Assembly: GCA_934167165.1 (NCBI GenBank)
Contig: CAKPKG010000015.1
Coordinates: forward strand, 1 to 28,997
Origin: an uncultured Clostridia bacterium
Lineage (GTDB): Bacteria > Bacillota > Clostridia > TANB77 > CAG-508
Reading direction: 5' to 3'
Length of the DNA stretch: 28,997 nucleotides
Both the position numbers and the translations under genes were made by a program. Positions 1 to 8,755 of the stretch are shown one piece after another. Positions within the stretch are counted from its first letter, which is position 1; each line of letters starts with the position of its first letter. The notes beneath the pieces are model-generated. The model was not told the DNA's origin, did not search any database, and was given only the letters and a program-made list of their open reading frames with translations.

Positions 1-1128
1 AAATTAATACCGAAGAATTACAAGCATATATGAGCATTTATAAATTCTTTACATTCTAATATATTTAAATTAATACTATACATAACTGATTTGCTATTCC
101 TATTGCCACTATCTTTACATTCTAATATATTTAAATTAATACCGAAGAATTACAAGCATATATGAGCATTTATAAATTCTTTACATTCTAATATATTTAA
201 ATTAATACTTACAATAAATAATTGTAAAATTCATGGTTCATTTACCTTTACATTCTAATATATTTAAATTAATACTTTCTTGTTTCCATTTTATTACCTC
301 TTTCTTGCTTTCTTTACATTCTAATATATTTAAATTAATACACTTTCGGCAGGAGAAACTGCAACACTTTCAACAGCCTTTACATTCTAATATATTTAAA
401 TTAATACCCAGTAGATAAGCAATATTCAAGTGCTATCTTAATCTTTACATTCTAATATATTTAAATTAATACTATTAATTATTGACATTATAGTATTTAT
501 ATATGTCTTTACATTCTAATATATTTAAATTAATACTTTAATATTCTTTCTTCGTTACCTTCATTAATTGTCTTTACATTCTAATATATTTAAATTAATA
601 CTACATAATAACCTTGTAAAGTTTTAAAATATTGTACTTTACATTCTAATATATTTAAATTAATACTCTTGCGACATTATTAATTATGTCCATATAATTA
701 TACTTTACATTCTAATATATTTAAATTAATACTATTAATTATTGACATTATAGTATTTATATATGTCTTTACATTCTAATATATTTAAATTAATACTTGT
801 GATTATACTGTTTCCGTCTTCTTCAATAACTCCTTTACATTCTAATATATTTAAATTAATACGTTACTTTCATAAATAACCTTCTTTCTCTTATTTTTCT
901 TTACATTCTAATATATTTAAATTAATACTATTATTTAAATATGAAAATTTATCATTTAATACTTTCTTTACATTCTAATATATTTAAATTAATACACTTG
1001 CAAAGTACGTACAATTTAGTAGAAAGTTGCTCTTTACATTCTAATATATTTAAATTAATACCAAATACAGATGTTGCTTTTATTTTAACTGCGTTCTCCT
1101 TTACATTCTAATATATTTAAATTAATAC
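1..1128 (-). CRISPR. Type I-B CRISPR array, left end cut by the window
   Basis: A 30-bp repeat occurs 17 times in full (first at 47-76, last at 1099-1128) plus a 10-base end at 1-10, with 17 spacers of 34-37 nt. All full copies read as identical. On the minus strand the unit starts GTATTAATTT and ends GAATGTAAAG. That orientation is chosen because I-B repeats usually start with GT and end in a purine-rich 3' handle. It also puts the leader between cas2 and the array and makes the array collinear with the cas operon. The newest spacers would then be at the right (near 1098). The repeat is AT-rich with only weak internal palindromes, as expected where Cas6 recognises a mostly unstructured repeat. 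Spacers 11-46 and 143-178 are identical, as are 473-506 and 733-766. No degenerate last repeat is seen, so the array continues past the left edge. Confidence 0.98.
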
Positions 1129-1320
1129 AGGTCACTTCAAAGCCTGCAAAAATAAAATGTTTTGCAATACAATTCTGTCTATGCAGTGTTATAATATAGC
1201 AATATTTTTTTGAGCTCCACAATGAATTTAAAAAGTCCTTGTGTTCTTATTATTTCAAGTTCTGTCAATAAATATGTGTTTTAGCATTATTATAAGTCGA
1301 CAGATTTTTAATTTCCAAAT
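1129..1320 (-). promoter_or_regulatory. CRISPR leader with candidate promoter
   Basis: This 192-base AT-rich stretch between the cas2 stop and the leader-proximal repeat holds no gene and is placed as the leader by context. On the minus strand a candidate sigma-A promoter has -35 TTGTGG (1217-1222) and -10 TATATT (1193-1198) with an 18-base spacer. Transcription would start near 1186 and enter the array about 58 bases later. The -35 is weak. A separate TTGACA further upstream (around 1264-1269) has no good -10 at the right distance. Confidence 0.6.
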
Positions 1321-1605
1321 TTATAAAAAATTATCTGTTTTATCATCTTCAATCATACCAAGAAATTCTTTTTCTAGCCATCGGCTACTTCTACTTTTAA
1401 ACAAAATTATACTATCTTTATCTTCTCTAATATATCTACCTATTTCTGACTTTAATTTAATAATTTGCGACTCTACTAATTCTCCTTCAAATACAGAATT
1501 TTGAATATGTACTAAATATTTTTTACATATTTTAAAAACATTTCTTAATACTTTTTGTCCTTCTTTATTTTCCAAATTTATGTCATACACTAAAATAACA
1601 TACAT
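1321..1605 (-). CDS. cas2: CRISPR-associated endoribonuclease-fold protein Cas2
   Basis: Cas2 is the small dimeric scaffold of the Cas1-Cas2 integrase that inserts new spacers at the leader end. The protein is about 94 residues, normal for the family. It opens with MYVILVYDIN, the beta strand carrying the conserved Asp, and contains RWLEKEF and FLGMIEDDKTDNFL near the C-terminus. The frame is open further upstream (to 1647), but the ATG at 1605 is preferred: it follows the cas1 stop by one base, is preceded by GGTGGT, and gives the usual Cas2 N-terminus. It is the last gene of the cas operon, directly before the leader. Confidence 0.95.
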   Translation of the reverse strand: MYVILVYDINLENKEGQKVLRNVFKICKKYLVHIQNSVFEGELVESQIIKLKSEIGRYIREDKDSIILFKSRSSRWLEKEFLGMIEDDKTDNFL

Positions 1606-1606
1606 A

Positions 1607-2599
1607 TTACCACCACATCTTAAAGCCTTCATACTCTTCATCTTCAATCAAATGTTTAATCAATTTATAAACTTCTAATCTCATCAAATATTCATAGCTC
1701 ACTTCCCTTTCCAATTTTTTATGTTTAATTTTAGTTTGCAACCTTAAATCAATCTCTCTTGTTATATTCTTTCTTTCTTTCTCTTTTATATAAGTAAAAT
1801 TAAGACATTCCTCAAAATCTTTTTCTGTTATCTGTCTTTTATTTAGCATAGAAAAAATTAATCTGTCTGCTATAATTGGTTTAAAAATTTCAGCAATATC
1901 TAAACATAATGAAAACCTTCTTTCAGATGGTTCATGTAAATAACTTATTGTAGGATTTAGTTGTGTTTTATAAATTTCACTTAATACTCTTGTATATATA
2001 ATTGTATTAACATACGAAATTAATGAATTTATTGCATTATCTGGTGGATTTTTTACTCTTTTCTCAAATGCTATATCTTGGTTAATTATAATGTTCCATG
2101 AATCATAATAAACCTTTCTAATATTTCCTTCTATTCCCATTAATTCCGGCACATCTTTACACAGTTTTATTTGTTTTCTTAAAAAATCTATTTCTTTCAT
2201 ATAATCTTTTAAGTCTTTTCCTCTATTATTGTAATAAGTTAAATTTCTATAAATATTATAAGATGCCGCTTCTATAAAAGCTTTAGCAATATTTAATCTT
2301 TTTTCTTTATCATTATAATGTTCAACTTGTTTTATCAATAGCTTTCCTGACACGAGTGATTCTTTGGGATAATATGTTCCTGTATAAAATCCATAATAAT
2401 TAAAAAAGTGTATATTTATTCCAAACTGTGATAAAAAATTCAATAAACTTGTATTGAAATCAAATTCTGTCATAACATATATGTCATCCGCCCTTTCAAC
2501 AGGGATACTTTTCTTAGTATTATCTTTATATACTATTTCTAATGTATTGTCTTTTCTTTGAAGCCTCCCACTTTTGTATAAATAATATGATTGTTTCAT
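1607..2599 (-). CDS. cas1: CRISPR-associated integrase Cas1 (type I-B)
   Basis: Cas1 is the metal-dependent integrase that joins protospacers to the leader-repeat junction. The protein is about 330 residues from the chosen ATG at 2599, which gives the family N-terminus MKQSYYLYKSGRLQRKDN. An upstream in-frame start at 2623 adds eight residues, but AGGAAGG lies about 11 bases before 2599. The expected metal ligands are visible: Glu in LMGIEGNIRK (about residue 155), His in SYLHEPSERRFSL (about 220) and Glu in LDIAEIFKP (about 235). The stop is one base before the cas2 ATG, so the two are translationally coupled. Cas4 lies four bases upstream of the longest form. It is intact. Confidence 0.96.
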   Translation of the reverse strand: MKQSYYLYKSGRLQRKDNTLEIVYKDNTKKSIPVERADDIYVMTEFDFNTSLLNFLSQFGINIHFFNYYGFYTGTYYPKESLVSGKLLIKQVEHYNDKEKRLNIAKAFIEAASYNIYRNLTYYNNRGKDLKDYMKEIDFLRKQIKLCKDVPELMGIEGNIRKVYYDSWNIIINQDIAFEKRVKNPPDNAINSLISYVNTIIYTRVLSEIYKTQLNPTISYLHEPSERRFSLCLDIAEIFKPIIADRLIFSMLNKRQITEKDFEECLNFTYIKEKERKNITREIDLRLQTKIKHKKLEREVSYEYLMRLEVYKLIKHLIEDEEYEGFKMWW

Positions 2600-2626
2600 T
2601 TTTAACAATTCCTTCCTATACAATTT

Positions 2627-3115
2627 TCATACATAGCATAAATCATAGTAAGAACATTTCTTGCAAATCTTTGAATCAATTATCTTAGGTGGCCTGCCCA
2701 ATTTTACAATATTTTCTATATTTTTAACAACATTTTTTAATGCTTGTCTGTCTTCATCTTTTAAAATAATTTTTTTGGTTTCTTTTAGTAATGGAAAATC
2801 GATTTCAGCTTTGATATTTTTTATTCCTTTTTGTTCTAAATAATACATATAATATTTTAATTGCCAAATTCCTGCTTCTTCAATTGATTTTGTTTTCTTT
2901 ACTTCATGTAATACCGCACCATTATTTATAAAATCTATATTTATAGTATTGTCTATCAAAATGCCTTTCTTTTCTCTTTTATATGTTGTTTCATCTATTA
3001 TTTTTCCAATCTGTACAAGTTCACTGTTTTGTTCCATATTTATCTGATTTGCAAAATACCATAATCTTCGCTCACATATAAAATAATAATAAACCATTAT
3101 TCCTGTAATATTCAT
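2627..3115 (-). CDS. cas4: CRISPR-associated exonuclease Cas4
   Basis: Cas4 is a RecB-like nuclease with a four-cysteine iron-sulfur cluster that trims prespacers and helps select the PAM during adaptation. The 162-residue protein shows the first cluster cysteine in YFICERRLWYF (about residue 14). The three others are in CKKCSYYDLC at the extreme C-terminus. Between them are the RecB-type GAVLHEVKKT and a QLKYYMYYL helix, typical of motifs II and III. The length is normal for the short I-B Cas4. It is encoded 12 bases after cas3 and just before cas1, so it belongs to the adaptation half of the operon. Confidence 0.94.
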   Translation of the reverse strand: MNITGIMVYYYFICERRLWYFANQINMEQNSELVQIGKIIDETTYKREKKGILIDNTINIDFINNGAVLHEVKKTKSIEEAGIWQLKYYMYYLEQKGIKNIKAEIDFPLLKETKKIILKDEDRQALKNVVKNIENIVKLGRPPKIIDSKICKKCSYYDLCYV

Positions 3116-3127
3116 ACATTCCTCCTA

Positions 3128-5320
3128 TTACAATTCTCGCGAATCTATTGAATAGCCTTCATCTACTTCTAAAAGAAGCCCAATTTTCTTATCATATTTT
3201 GTATCAATAATATATTTTCCTTTTACATATGGACATTCTGTTATAAAATTGTTCAATTTCCATTTATTTTTACTATTGATTGATATAAATAATCTATTAA
3301 TTTTTCTTTTCAATTCATATTTTTTCTTCTTTTCTTTTTCATTTTCATACTCTTCAAATAAATTAAGATTTTCATCATAAATAATTTTTGGTATTACATC
3401 TATATTATCAATATTTCTTAAAATATGTTGAGCATCTTTTTTACTTGTATCATAATCAATAATGTTATCTAATATTTTAAATGCTTCTTGAAATCTTTTA
3501 TAAAATTCTGTTCCTTGTAACATTTCTCTTGAATATAATTTATCAACTAAATCTATTTTTACTTTTTCTTTTAATATTTCACCATTATATGGATTTAATA
3601 ATTCTATACTTTTTTCATAGATTTCTTTATCATATATATATCCAACTCCACTTGTATCTTTTATATATATTTTTACATTTGGCATGTTTCCACTATATTC
3701 TCTACTTCTATAACATCTTCCGAGTCTTTGAAATAAACTGTCTAATGTAGACATTTCTGTATATAACATATCGAAATCTATATCTAATGATGCTTCAACA
3801 ATTTGTGTTGTTATCCATATTCCTGCTTCATTTCTATTTTTAGAAAATTCTTTTATATTCCTTTCTTTTTCACTTCTATCAGCTTGTATAAACCTTGAAT
3901 GTAATAAATTTACATTTGATATATTTTCATCTTTCAGTTTTTCATATATTTCAATTGCTTTATTTATTGTATTAACAATTATCAATACTTTTTTATTTTT
4001 AGAATTTTCTTTTATTTCTTCTATATCTTGATTTATCACTGAATCCACTAATTGAATTTTATGTCTTATCATATCTTTTAAAAATTCATTATACTCAAAT
4101 TTTATTCCCATTTTTTCTAGTTTGTCTTTATATATTCTAGGAAGTGTTGCTGTCATTACCATAAACTTTCCATTTAAGTTATTTATCATTTGTAATCCTT
4201 TTAAAATAACTGCTACTATTTCTGGTGAATATGCTTGAATTTCGTCAATTACTACTTTTGAATAACTTAATGTTGCATAAATTTTTTCATATCCTCTATA
4301 TTTGAAAACAAATGGAAAAATTTGATCTATTGTACATGTTGTAATTTTTTCATATAAATTTCTTGCTTGCTCTATTTTCTCAAATTCATTTTCTTCATCT
4401 TTCTCATCTAAATAGTCTATTGCTGTTGAGTGTAATAAGCCCACATGGTCATATCCTATTATTTCTTTTATTCTGTCATATATTGCATTTATACTTATTC
4501 TTAATGGTAATGTGAAAAATGTTTTATCACTATTGCTCCAGAGTAATGCCCCTTCTGTTTTTCCCATTCCGGTTGAGCCAATTACTATAACATTTTTATT
4601 TTTATTTGCTCGAGCAAATTGTTGCAAATCATTTGGTTCAAAATCTTGTTCTTTCATAAATTCTTCTACAAATTCTGATATTTCATCACTTGTTTCATTT
4701 TCAACAGGTATCCAAGCTGAACTACAATGGTCTAATCTATGTAATAAGCCTTTCATTATGCAATAGTCTTTATATATGTCATCAAATTCAGTTATTCTAG
4801 CTTGTCCTTCTACTATTCCTAAATAGGTTGTTTTTAATTCTGGTACTTTTATTTGCAATTCATTTTTTATTTGAGGGATATTTGGTTTTATATCTTCTTC
4901 TATTATTTCTTTTAACAAATCTGCATCTATATGTATTATATTATTTCTCTCATGATGATAATAAATTGCTTGATATACTAATTTTCTTTCTGTTTTGGTC
5001 AGCTCATATTCTTTATATGGAACAAACATTGGAGATATTTGTTCATGTTTTAATTGTTCATTATTAAATTTTGTAACTAATAGTGGTTCTCCTATTGCTT
5101 TTCTTATCGCATTTTGAAATCCTGAATAAACTTTTCCCGCATCATGATATTTACATATTATCTCCATTAGTTGCCAAAATCTATTTTCTGGCATATCTAT
5201 TACTTGTACTATTTTCGAACCATAAGTCCTTTTAAGAATTTCAAGATTTTCTAATAATTTATCAGTATGTTCTTTTATTGTTTCTATTGGATTTGATTTT
5301 GCATAGTATTTATAATTCAT
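3128..5320 (-). CDS. cas3: CRISPR-associated nuclease-helicase Cas3
   Basis: Cas3 is recruited by target-bound Cascade to nick, unwind and degrade the DNA. The protein is about 730 residues from the ATG at 5320 (AAAGGA just upstream). The frame is open to 5380, but the extra 20 residues lie inside cas5 and do not look native. The N-terminal HD nuclease shows His18 (KEHTDKLL), KYHDAGKV with H59-D60, His92 (LKHEQISP) and YYHHER near 122. The SF2 helicase follows: Walker A VIGSTGMGKTEG (about 245), DEIQAYSP (about 358), MTATLP (about 390) and QRLGRCYR (about 530). HD and helicase are fused in the usual order. It overlaps the cas5 stop by 11 bases. Confidence 0.95.
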   Translation of the reverse strand: MNYKYYAKSNPIETIKEHTDKLLENLEILKRTYGSKIVQVIDMPENRFWQLMEIICKYHDAGKVYSGFQNAIRKAIGEPLLVTKFNNEQLKHEQISPMFVPYKEYELTKTERKLVYQAIYYHHERNNIIHIDADLLKEIIEEDIKPNIPQIKNELQIKVPELKTTYLGIVEGQARITEFDDIYKDYCIMKGLLHRLDHCSSAWIPVENETSDEISEFVEEFMKEQDFEPNDLQQFARANKNKNVIVIGSTGMGKTEGALLWSNSDKTFFTLPLRISINAIYDRIKEIIGYDHVGLLHSTAIDYLDEKDEENEFEKIEQARNLYEKITTCTIDQIFPFVFKYRGYEKIYATLSYSKVVIDEIQAYSPEIVAVILKGLQMINNLNGKFMVMTATLPRIYKDKLEKMGIKFEYNEFLKDMIRHKIQLVDSVINQDIEEIKENSKNKKVLIIVNTINKAIEIYEKLKDENISNVNLLHSRFIQADRSEKERNIKEFSKNRNEAGIWITTQIVEASLDIDFDMLYTEMSTLDSLFQRLGRCYRSREYSGNMPNVKIYIKDTSGVGYIYDKEIYEKSIELLNPYNGEILKEKVKIDLVDKLYSREMLQGTEFYKRFQEAFKILDNIIDYDTSKKDAQHILRNIDNIDVIPKIIYDENLNLFEEYENEKEKKKKYELKRKINRLFISINSKNKWKLNNFITECPYVKGKYIIDTKYDKKIGLLLEVDEGYSIDSREL

Positions 5321-5975
5321 TTTGAATCCTTTCACTATAAAAATAAATATTGTCTCCATCTTCATCTTGTAATATTTCATCTATATGTTGATTTGTATGC
5401 TTTTCTACGTATTTCACATTAACTTTATTCCATTTTCTAATATCATCTTGTATTTTATATGTTGTATTTAATCTATAATTAATTCCTGCTATTTCGCCAT
5501 CTATACATTCTGGTATATAAGCATTTTCTTTAACCTCTGATTCTTCAACCTCATTAACATCTCCCAGAATTTTTATTGAATCAATCCTTACAATATCTTC
5601 ATTTCTTCCTAATGTAAATGTTTCTATTCCATTTATTATATTTTGATAAATTTTGTCTATTATTTGATCTTCTGCTTGTACATGAATAATCAAATTTACA
5701 TCTAACAACTGATGCACATTTCTTGGCATTGATGTTACTTTGTCATTTCCTTTATACATTCTTAAATTTTGATAATTACTAAATATCCCTTCATAACTTC
5801 CTTGAACTGATATGTTCATTGGAAAATATTCTCCTGGCTGTGCCTGAAGAATTTTATGGAACATTCCTATTATTGTTGAATATGGTGGCAACGGATATGT
5901 TTCAGCAACTTTAGTTGCAAATGGCTTTTTATAGCATGCTGTTTCTTGGTATAGTTTTAGTTTTAAAATTTTCAT
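5310..5975 (-). CDS. cas5: Cascade subunit Cas5 (Cas5t type)
   Basis: Cas5 is a RAMP-fold protein that holds the 5' handle of the crRNA at the foot of Cascade. The 221-residue protein begins MKILKLKLYQETACYKKPF, followed by AETYPLPPYSTIIGMFHKIL. This P-x-PPxS-TxxGM pattern near the N-terminus is typical of Cas5 proteins in Cst (Tneap-type) I-B systems. The position between cas7 and cas3 is the standard one. It starts 18 bases after the cas7 stop, and its 3' end overlaps the cas3 start by 11 bases. Confidence 0.92.
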   Translation of the reverse strand: MKILKLKLYQETACYKKPFATKVAETYPLPPYSTIIGMFHKILQAQPGEYFPMNISVQGSYEGIFSNYQNLRMYKGNDKVTSMPRNVHQLLDVNLIIHVQAEDQIIDKIYQNIINGIETFTLGRNEDIVRIDSIKILGDVNEVEESEVKENAYIPECIDGEIAGINYRLNTTYKIQDDIRKWNKVNVKYVEKHTNQHIDEILQDEDGDNIYFYSERIQNEL

Positions 5976-5993
5976 TTATACCAATCCTTTCTT

Positions 5994-6902
5994 TTATGCT
6001 TTGTAATATTCGTTTACTCTTTCTTGTAAATCTTTGAAAAATTCTTCTATATTTATTGTTTTTCCTTCAAAAATTTCTTCTATTTCTTTTTCATTTTTGA
6101 ATGTATTTTTTAACATTCCTACTTTTGTGTCATCAAAAATTGATTTATCTCCAATTGTTAAAGTTGTTGTATCTTCTAACATGCCTGTATCAATACTAAA
6201 TTCTCCATTTTTTCCATTTAATTTTATTCTTCCTAAAAAGAATGGTGAATTTATGTCATACATTCCTCCTATTGCAAATACTGGGCTTAAGTTTTCCTCT
6301 CTTCCTCTTATTTCTCTATTTAATATTTTTACTATATCTAATAATTGATTTACTCTTTCTGTTTTTTCCTCATTTGATAGTTCTATATCTTTATCTTTTC
6401 CTATTTTTTCTAGGTCTATTGTTATTGTATATGTATAATAACTTAGGTGTTGTTCAACATTTGCAAGGTTTGGAAATTCATTAATTCTATCTGCCAATCC
6501 CTTGTTATTTAAAAAGTCCATATCACTTTTATAATCTTCTAATGATATTGCATTACTTAGTCTAACTGCTGCACTTCTTATATTTGATCCATCATTTTTT
6601 GCTGTTTTCATATATCCAAAAAGATCCATTTCTTGTGAATCTTGAATTGTCAATTTATCATCAAATTGAATTGTTCCCTTTTCTTTATTTACTACTTGTA
6701 AATTCCAATTAAATAATTTGTTTCCAAGTCTTACTATGTCATATCTTAATGCCTGTCTAGAAGCATATGTATAAACACTTCCATCCCCTCTTGTTAATTT
6801 CTTTAATTCTGATATATTTCCTATACCTTCTCCATAATTCAAACTTTGTCCTTTAAATACTAGAGCAATTGATAATCCTTTTTTATTTTTTATATTATCC
6901 AT
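5994..6902 (-). CDS. cas7: Cascade backbone subunit Cas7 (Cst2/DevR type)
   Basis: Cas7 polymerises along the crRNA spacer to form the Cascade filament. The 302-residue protein matches the Cst2/DevR form of I-B Cas7. After a short N-terminus comes GLSIALVFKGQSLNYGEG, then LKKLTRGDGSVYTYASRQAL and RYDIVRLGNKL. GYMKTAKNDGSNIRSAAVRLS follows further on. The ATG lies inside the end of cas8b (8-base overlap, ATGGATAA), so translation is coupled. The length is normal and the frame intact. Confidence 0.94.
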   Translation of the reverse strand: MDNIKNKKGLSIALVFKGQSLNYGEGIGNISELKKLTRGDGSVYTYASRQALRYDIVRLGNKLFNWNLQVVNKEKGTIQFDDKLTIQDSQEMDLFGYMKTAKNDGSNIRSAAVRLSNAISLEDYKSDMDFLNNKGLADRINEFPNLANVEQHLSYYTYTITIDLEKIGKDKDIELSNEEKTERVNQLLDIVKILNREIRGREENLSPVFAIGGMYDINSPFFLGRIKLNGKNGEFSIDTGMLEDTTTLTIGDKSIFDDTKVGMLKNTFKNEKEIEEIFEGKTINIEEFFKDLQERVNEYYKA

Positions 6903-7224
6903 TTATTTTTTCCTCCTCTTTTTTCTCATATTTATTAGATATTAATCCTGCTAAAAAGCTATGTCCTATTGATTCAAAATCTAAACCTGTGGTTTGCATA
7001 GTTTCTATAAAAATTGGTGATACATCTTTTCCCATTGCCATATGTAATCTTATTACAATATCCATAAATTCTCTTTTGTTTCCTGCTTTTATGCTATTTA
7101 GCATTTTATATGTATATCCATCTAATTTATTATCTTCACCTTTATTTTTTAGTTCTGAGTGAATTTGCACACCTAAATTATATATAACATATAATTTGTC
7201 ATTATTTTTTTTAATATCTTCCAC
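6895..7224 (-). CDS. cas11: Putative internally translated Cascade small subunit Cas11b
   Basis: Within the 3' end of cas8b, on the same frame, AAAGGAGGGA (7231-7240) sits seven bases before a GTG at 7222-7224. Starting there gives a 109-residue, mostly helical protein beginning MEDIKKNNDKLYV, containing NSIKAGNKREFMDI and GHSFLAGLI, and ending with the Cas8b stop. Published work on I-B, I-C and I-D systems shows that the small subunit Cas11 can be made from an internal start in the large-subunit gene. The size and location here fit that pattern. What is seen is the spaced ribosome site and the in-frame start. That it is used, and that the product enters Cascade, is inferred. Confidence 0.65.
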   Translation of the reverse strand: MEDIKKNNDKLYVIYNLGVQIHSELKNKGEDNKLDGYTYKMLNSIKAGNKREFMDIVIRLHMAMGKDVSPIFIETMQTTGLDFESIGHSFLAGLISNKYEKKEEEKING

Positions 7225-8739
7225 TTCTTTTCCCTCCTTTTTTAAGGTGTTTAATATCATTCTTATTTGTGTTGCTAAAAATGAATTGTACCCATTTTTC
7301 TTTTCACCTTTTTTTATTTCATCTCTTAATCTATCATTAATTATGTATTTTATGTCTTTATTTTTCATGATATAGTCAACTATTTGTAGCCTATATCTAT
7401 AATCCCATATTTTTGATAATGTTCTTGGGGCATACCTACTAAAAAATATTGATATATATCTTTTTATATTAAAATATTCGATTCTGCTATACGCTCCATA
7501 TTCTGCTTCAATTTCTACAACAAATATGTTTTCTAATTGCCACATGCTTACTTGTTTATCTTGTTCTACAATATCTAATATTAATTCTGAATATGGATTA
7601 TCATTTTTATTTTCATATCTCGATTTGTTTCCAAAATTAATATTCGTTTTATATAGTCTATCTATACCCACATCATAATTTACAAAACTTAGTAATTGTT
7701 TTTCTCTATATTCTCCATTTTCTTTTATTGTTTTAGTTATTGTTGTCATTCCTGCTGGTATACAGAATAAAATCAATTTACATACATCACATATTGGCAT
7801 ATTTACATTTTGGTTCCAAAAGAAGTTTCTTGCATTGTCACTGCTTATGGCAAGTGGCACAAAATTTCCTTCTGAATAATTTGTTGTCAATCCCATTTCA
7901 TTTTCACACATAGAACATCTTTTTATTACTTTTTCTTTTAAATTTTTTTGTATGTCCTCTATTGTTTTTGATTTATCAATATAGTCTTTTTCTATTTTTA
8001 AATAGATTTTTTCTATATCTTGTGTAATGTTTCTTTCTTTTGAATTTTCTATATATTCTTTTACTTGTTCAATACTATATTCATTTTGCATAATACCATT
8101 AATAAAACCTGTTTCTACGATATTACTAATATAATCTTTATACATTACTTCTTGTTGCTCTTCATAGGATAATGCTGTTTTAACAACGTTTAAAAAACTT
8201 GGTTGTCCATAATATGTATTACTTAATATACTTTTAAATAAATTTAATGTTAATCTTTTATTTATTTTTTCTTTTTGCAAATTATTTAATATTTTTTCTT
8301 TTATTTCTATAATTTCTTGCTTTGTAATTGCCTTGTCAATTTTGTCATATTGTTCTTTCATTTCTTCATATATAATTTCATCGATTTTTTTAATTTTATC
8401 TAATTGTTTTTTTATCGCTTCTTTAATATATTTCTTGTTTGATTTTATTTTTTCTTTTCGTTCTTTTTCCTTATCTTTATCTTCAAAAACTACTTCTATA
8501 TTATTTCCCAGGTATTCAAATGGCTTTTCAATTCTAATTTTTACACTTTCTGCAACATTATATTTTTTGAAAAAATAATTAAAATAGTATTTATGAAAAT
8601 TTCTTAGATTCTCAGTATCAAACTCTATATAATTATTTCTTCTAATTGCAAATTCATCGTGATTTTCTTCAAGAATTTTTAAAAAGCCTACAATTCCAGC
8701 ATTAAAAAACCAATCATTTAAGTATACCTTTATCTTCAA
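6895..8739 (-). CDS. cas8b: Cascade large subunit Cas8b (Cst1 type)
   Basis: Cas8b recognises the PAM and recruits Cas3. The natural start is proposed at the TTG at 8737-8739, preceded by AAAAGGAGGT with seven bases between GGAGG and TTG, giving a 614-residue protein starting MKIKVYLNDWFFNAGIVGFL. This block is the usual N-terminus of Cst1-type Cas8b. A zinc-finger-like pair CSMC (about residue 273) and CDVC (about 315) brackets SDNARNFFWNQNVNMP, also typical of the family. The open frame continues upstream into cas6 as one 857-codon ORF starting at 9468, but that join breaks the Cas6 C-terminus and looks secondary. The 3' end overlaps cas7 by 8 bases and contains the putative cas11 start. 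Confidence 0.9.
   Translation of the reverse strand: MKIKVYLNDWFFNAGIVGFLKILEENHDEFAIRRNNYIEFDTENLRNFHKYYFNYFFKKYNVAESVKIRIEKPFEYLGNNIEVVFEDKDKEKERKEKIKSNKKYIKEAIKKQLDKIKKIDEIIYEEMKEQYDKIDKAITKQEIIEIKEKILNNLQKEKINKRLTLNLFKSILSNTYYGQPSFLNVVKTALSYEEQQEVMYKDYISNIVETGFINGIMQNEYSIEQVKEYIENSKERNITQDIEKIYLKIEKDYIDKSKTIEDIQKNLKEKVIKRCSMCENEMGLTTNYSEGNFVPLAISSDNARNFFWNQNVNMPICDVCKLILFCIPAGMTTITKTIKENGEYREKQLLSFVNYDVGIDRLYKTNINFGNKSRYENKNDNPYSELILDIVEQDKQVSMWQLENIFVVEIEAEYGAYSRIEYFNIKRYISIFFSRYAPRTLSKIWDYRYRLQIVDYIMKNKDIKYIINDRLRDEIKKGEKKNGYNSFLATQIRMILNTLKKEGKEVEDIKKNNDKLYVIYNLGVQIHSELKNKGEDNKLDGYTYKMLNSIKAGNKREFMDIVIRLHMAMGKDVSPIFIETMQTTGLDFESIGHSFLAGLISNKYEKKEEEKING
7222..7240 (-). promoter_or_regulatory. 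Internal ribosome binding site for Cas11b
   Basis: The minus strand reads AAAGGAGGGAAAAGAAGTG, with seven bases between GGAGGG and the GTG. The site is coded by the Cas8b residues KKEGKEV. Strong purine runs are common in Lys/Glu-rich AT-rich genes, so chance is possible. The spacing and the Cas11-sized product make use likely. Confidence 0.6.
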
Positions 8740-8755
8740 TTTTGCACCTCCTTTT
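8737..8755 (-). promoter_or_regulatory. Ribosome binding site and TTG start of cas8b inside the fused frame
   Basis: The minus strand reads AAAAGGAGGTGCAAAATTG. The first bases overlap the TAA (8754-8756) that would end cas6 in its restored frame, so cas6 and cas8b would be translationally coupled. In the fused frame the same bases encode KGGAKL. This site decides that Cas8b can still be made as a separate protein whatever happens to the cas6 frame. Confidence 0.8.

Noticed and set aside
233..418. Plus-strand frame coding a peptide with repeated SLHSNIFKL
   Set aside because: It is the CRISPR repeat translated three times with spacers between; no ribosome site and fully inside the array.
1129..1320. 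A tracrRNA or small RNA gene next to the array
   Set aside because: The system is class 1 with Cas6 processing, and the stretch has no anti-repeat or stable hairpin with a terminator.
4512..5067. Plus-strand frames inside cas3 and other cas genes
   Set aside because: They are rich in Phe, Leu and Tyr, as expected from the antisense of Lys/Glu-rich genes, have no ribosome sites and overlap clear genes.
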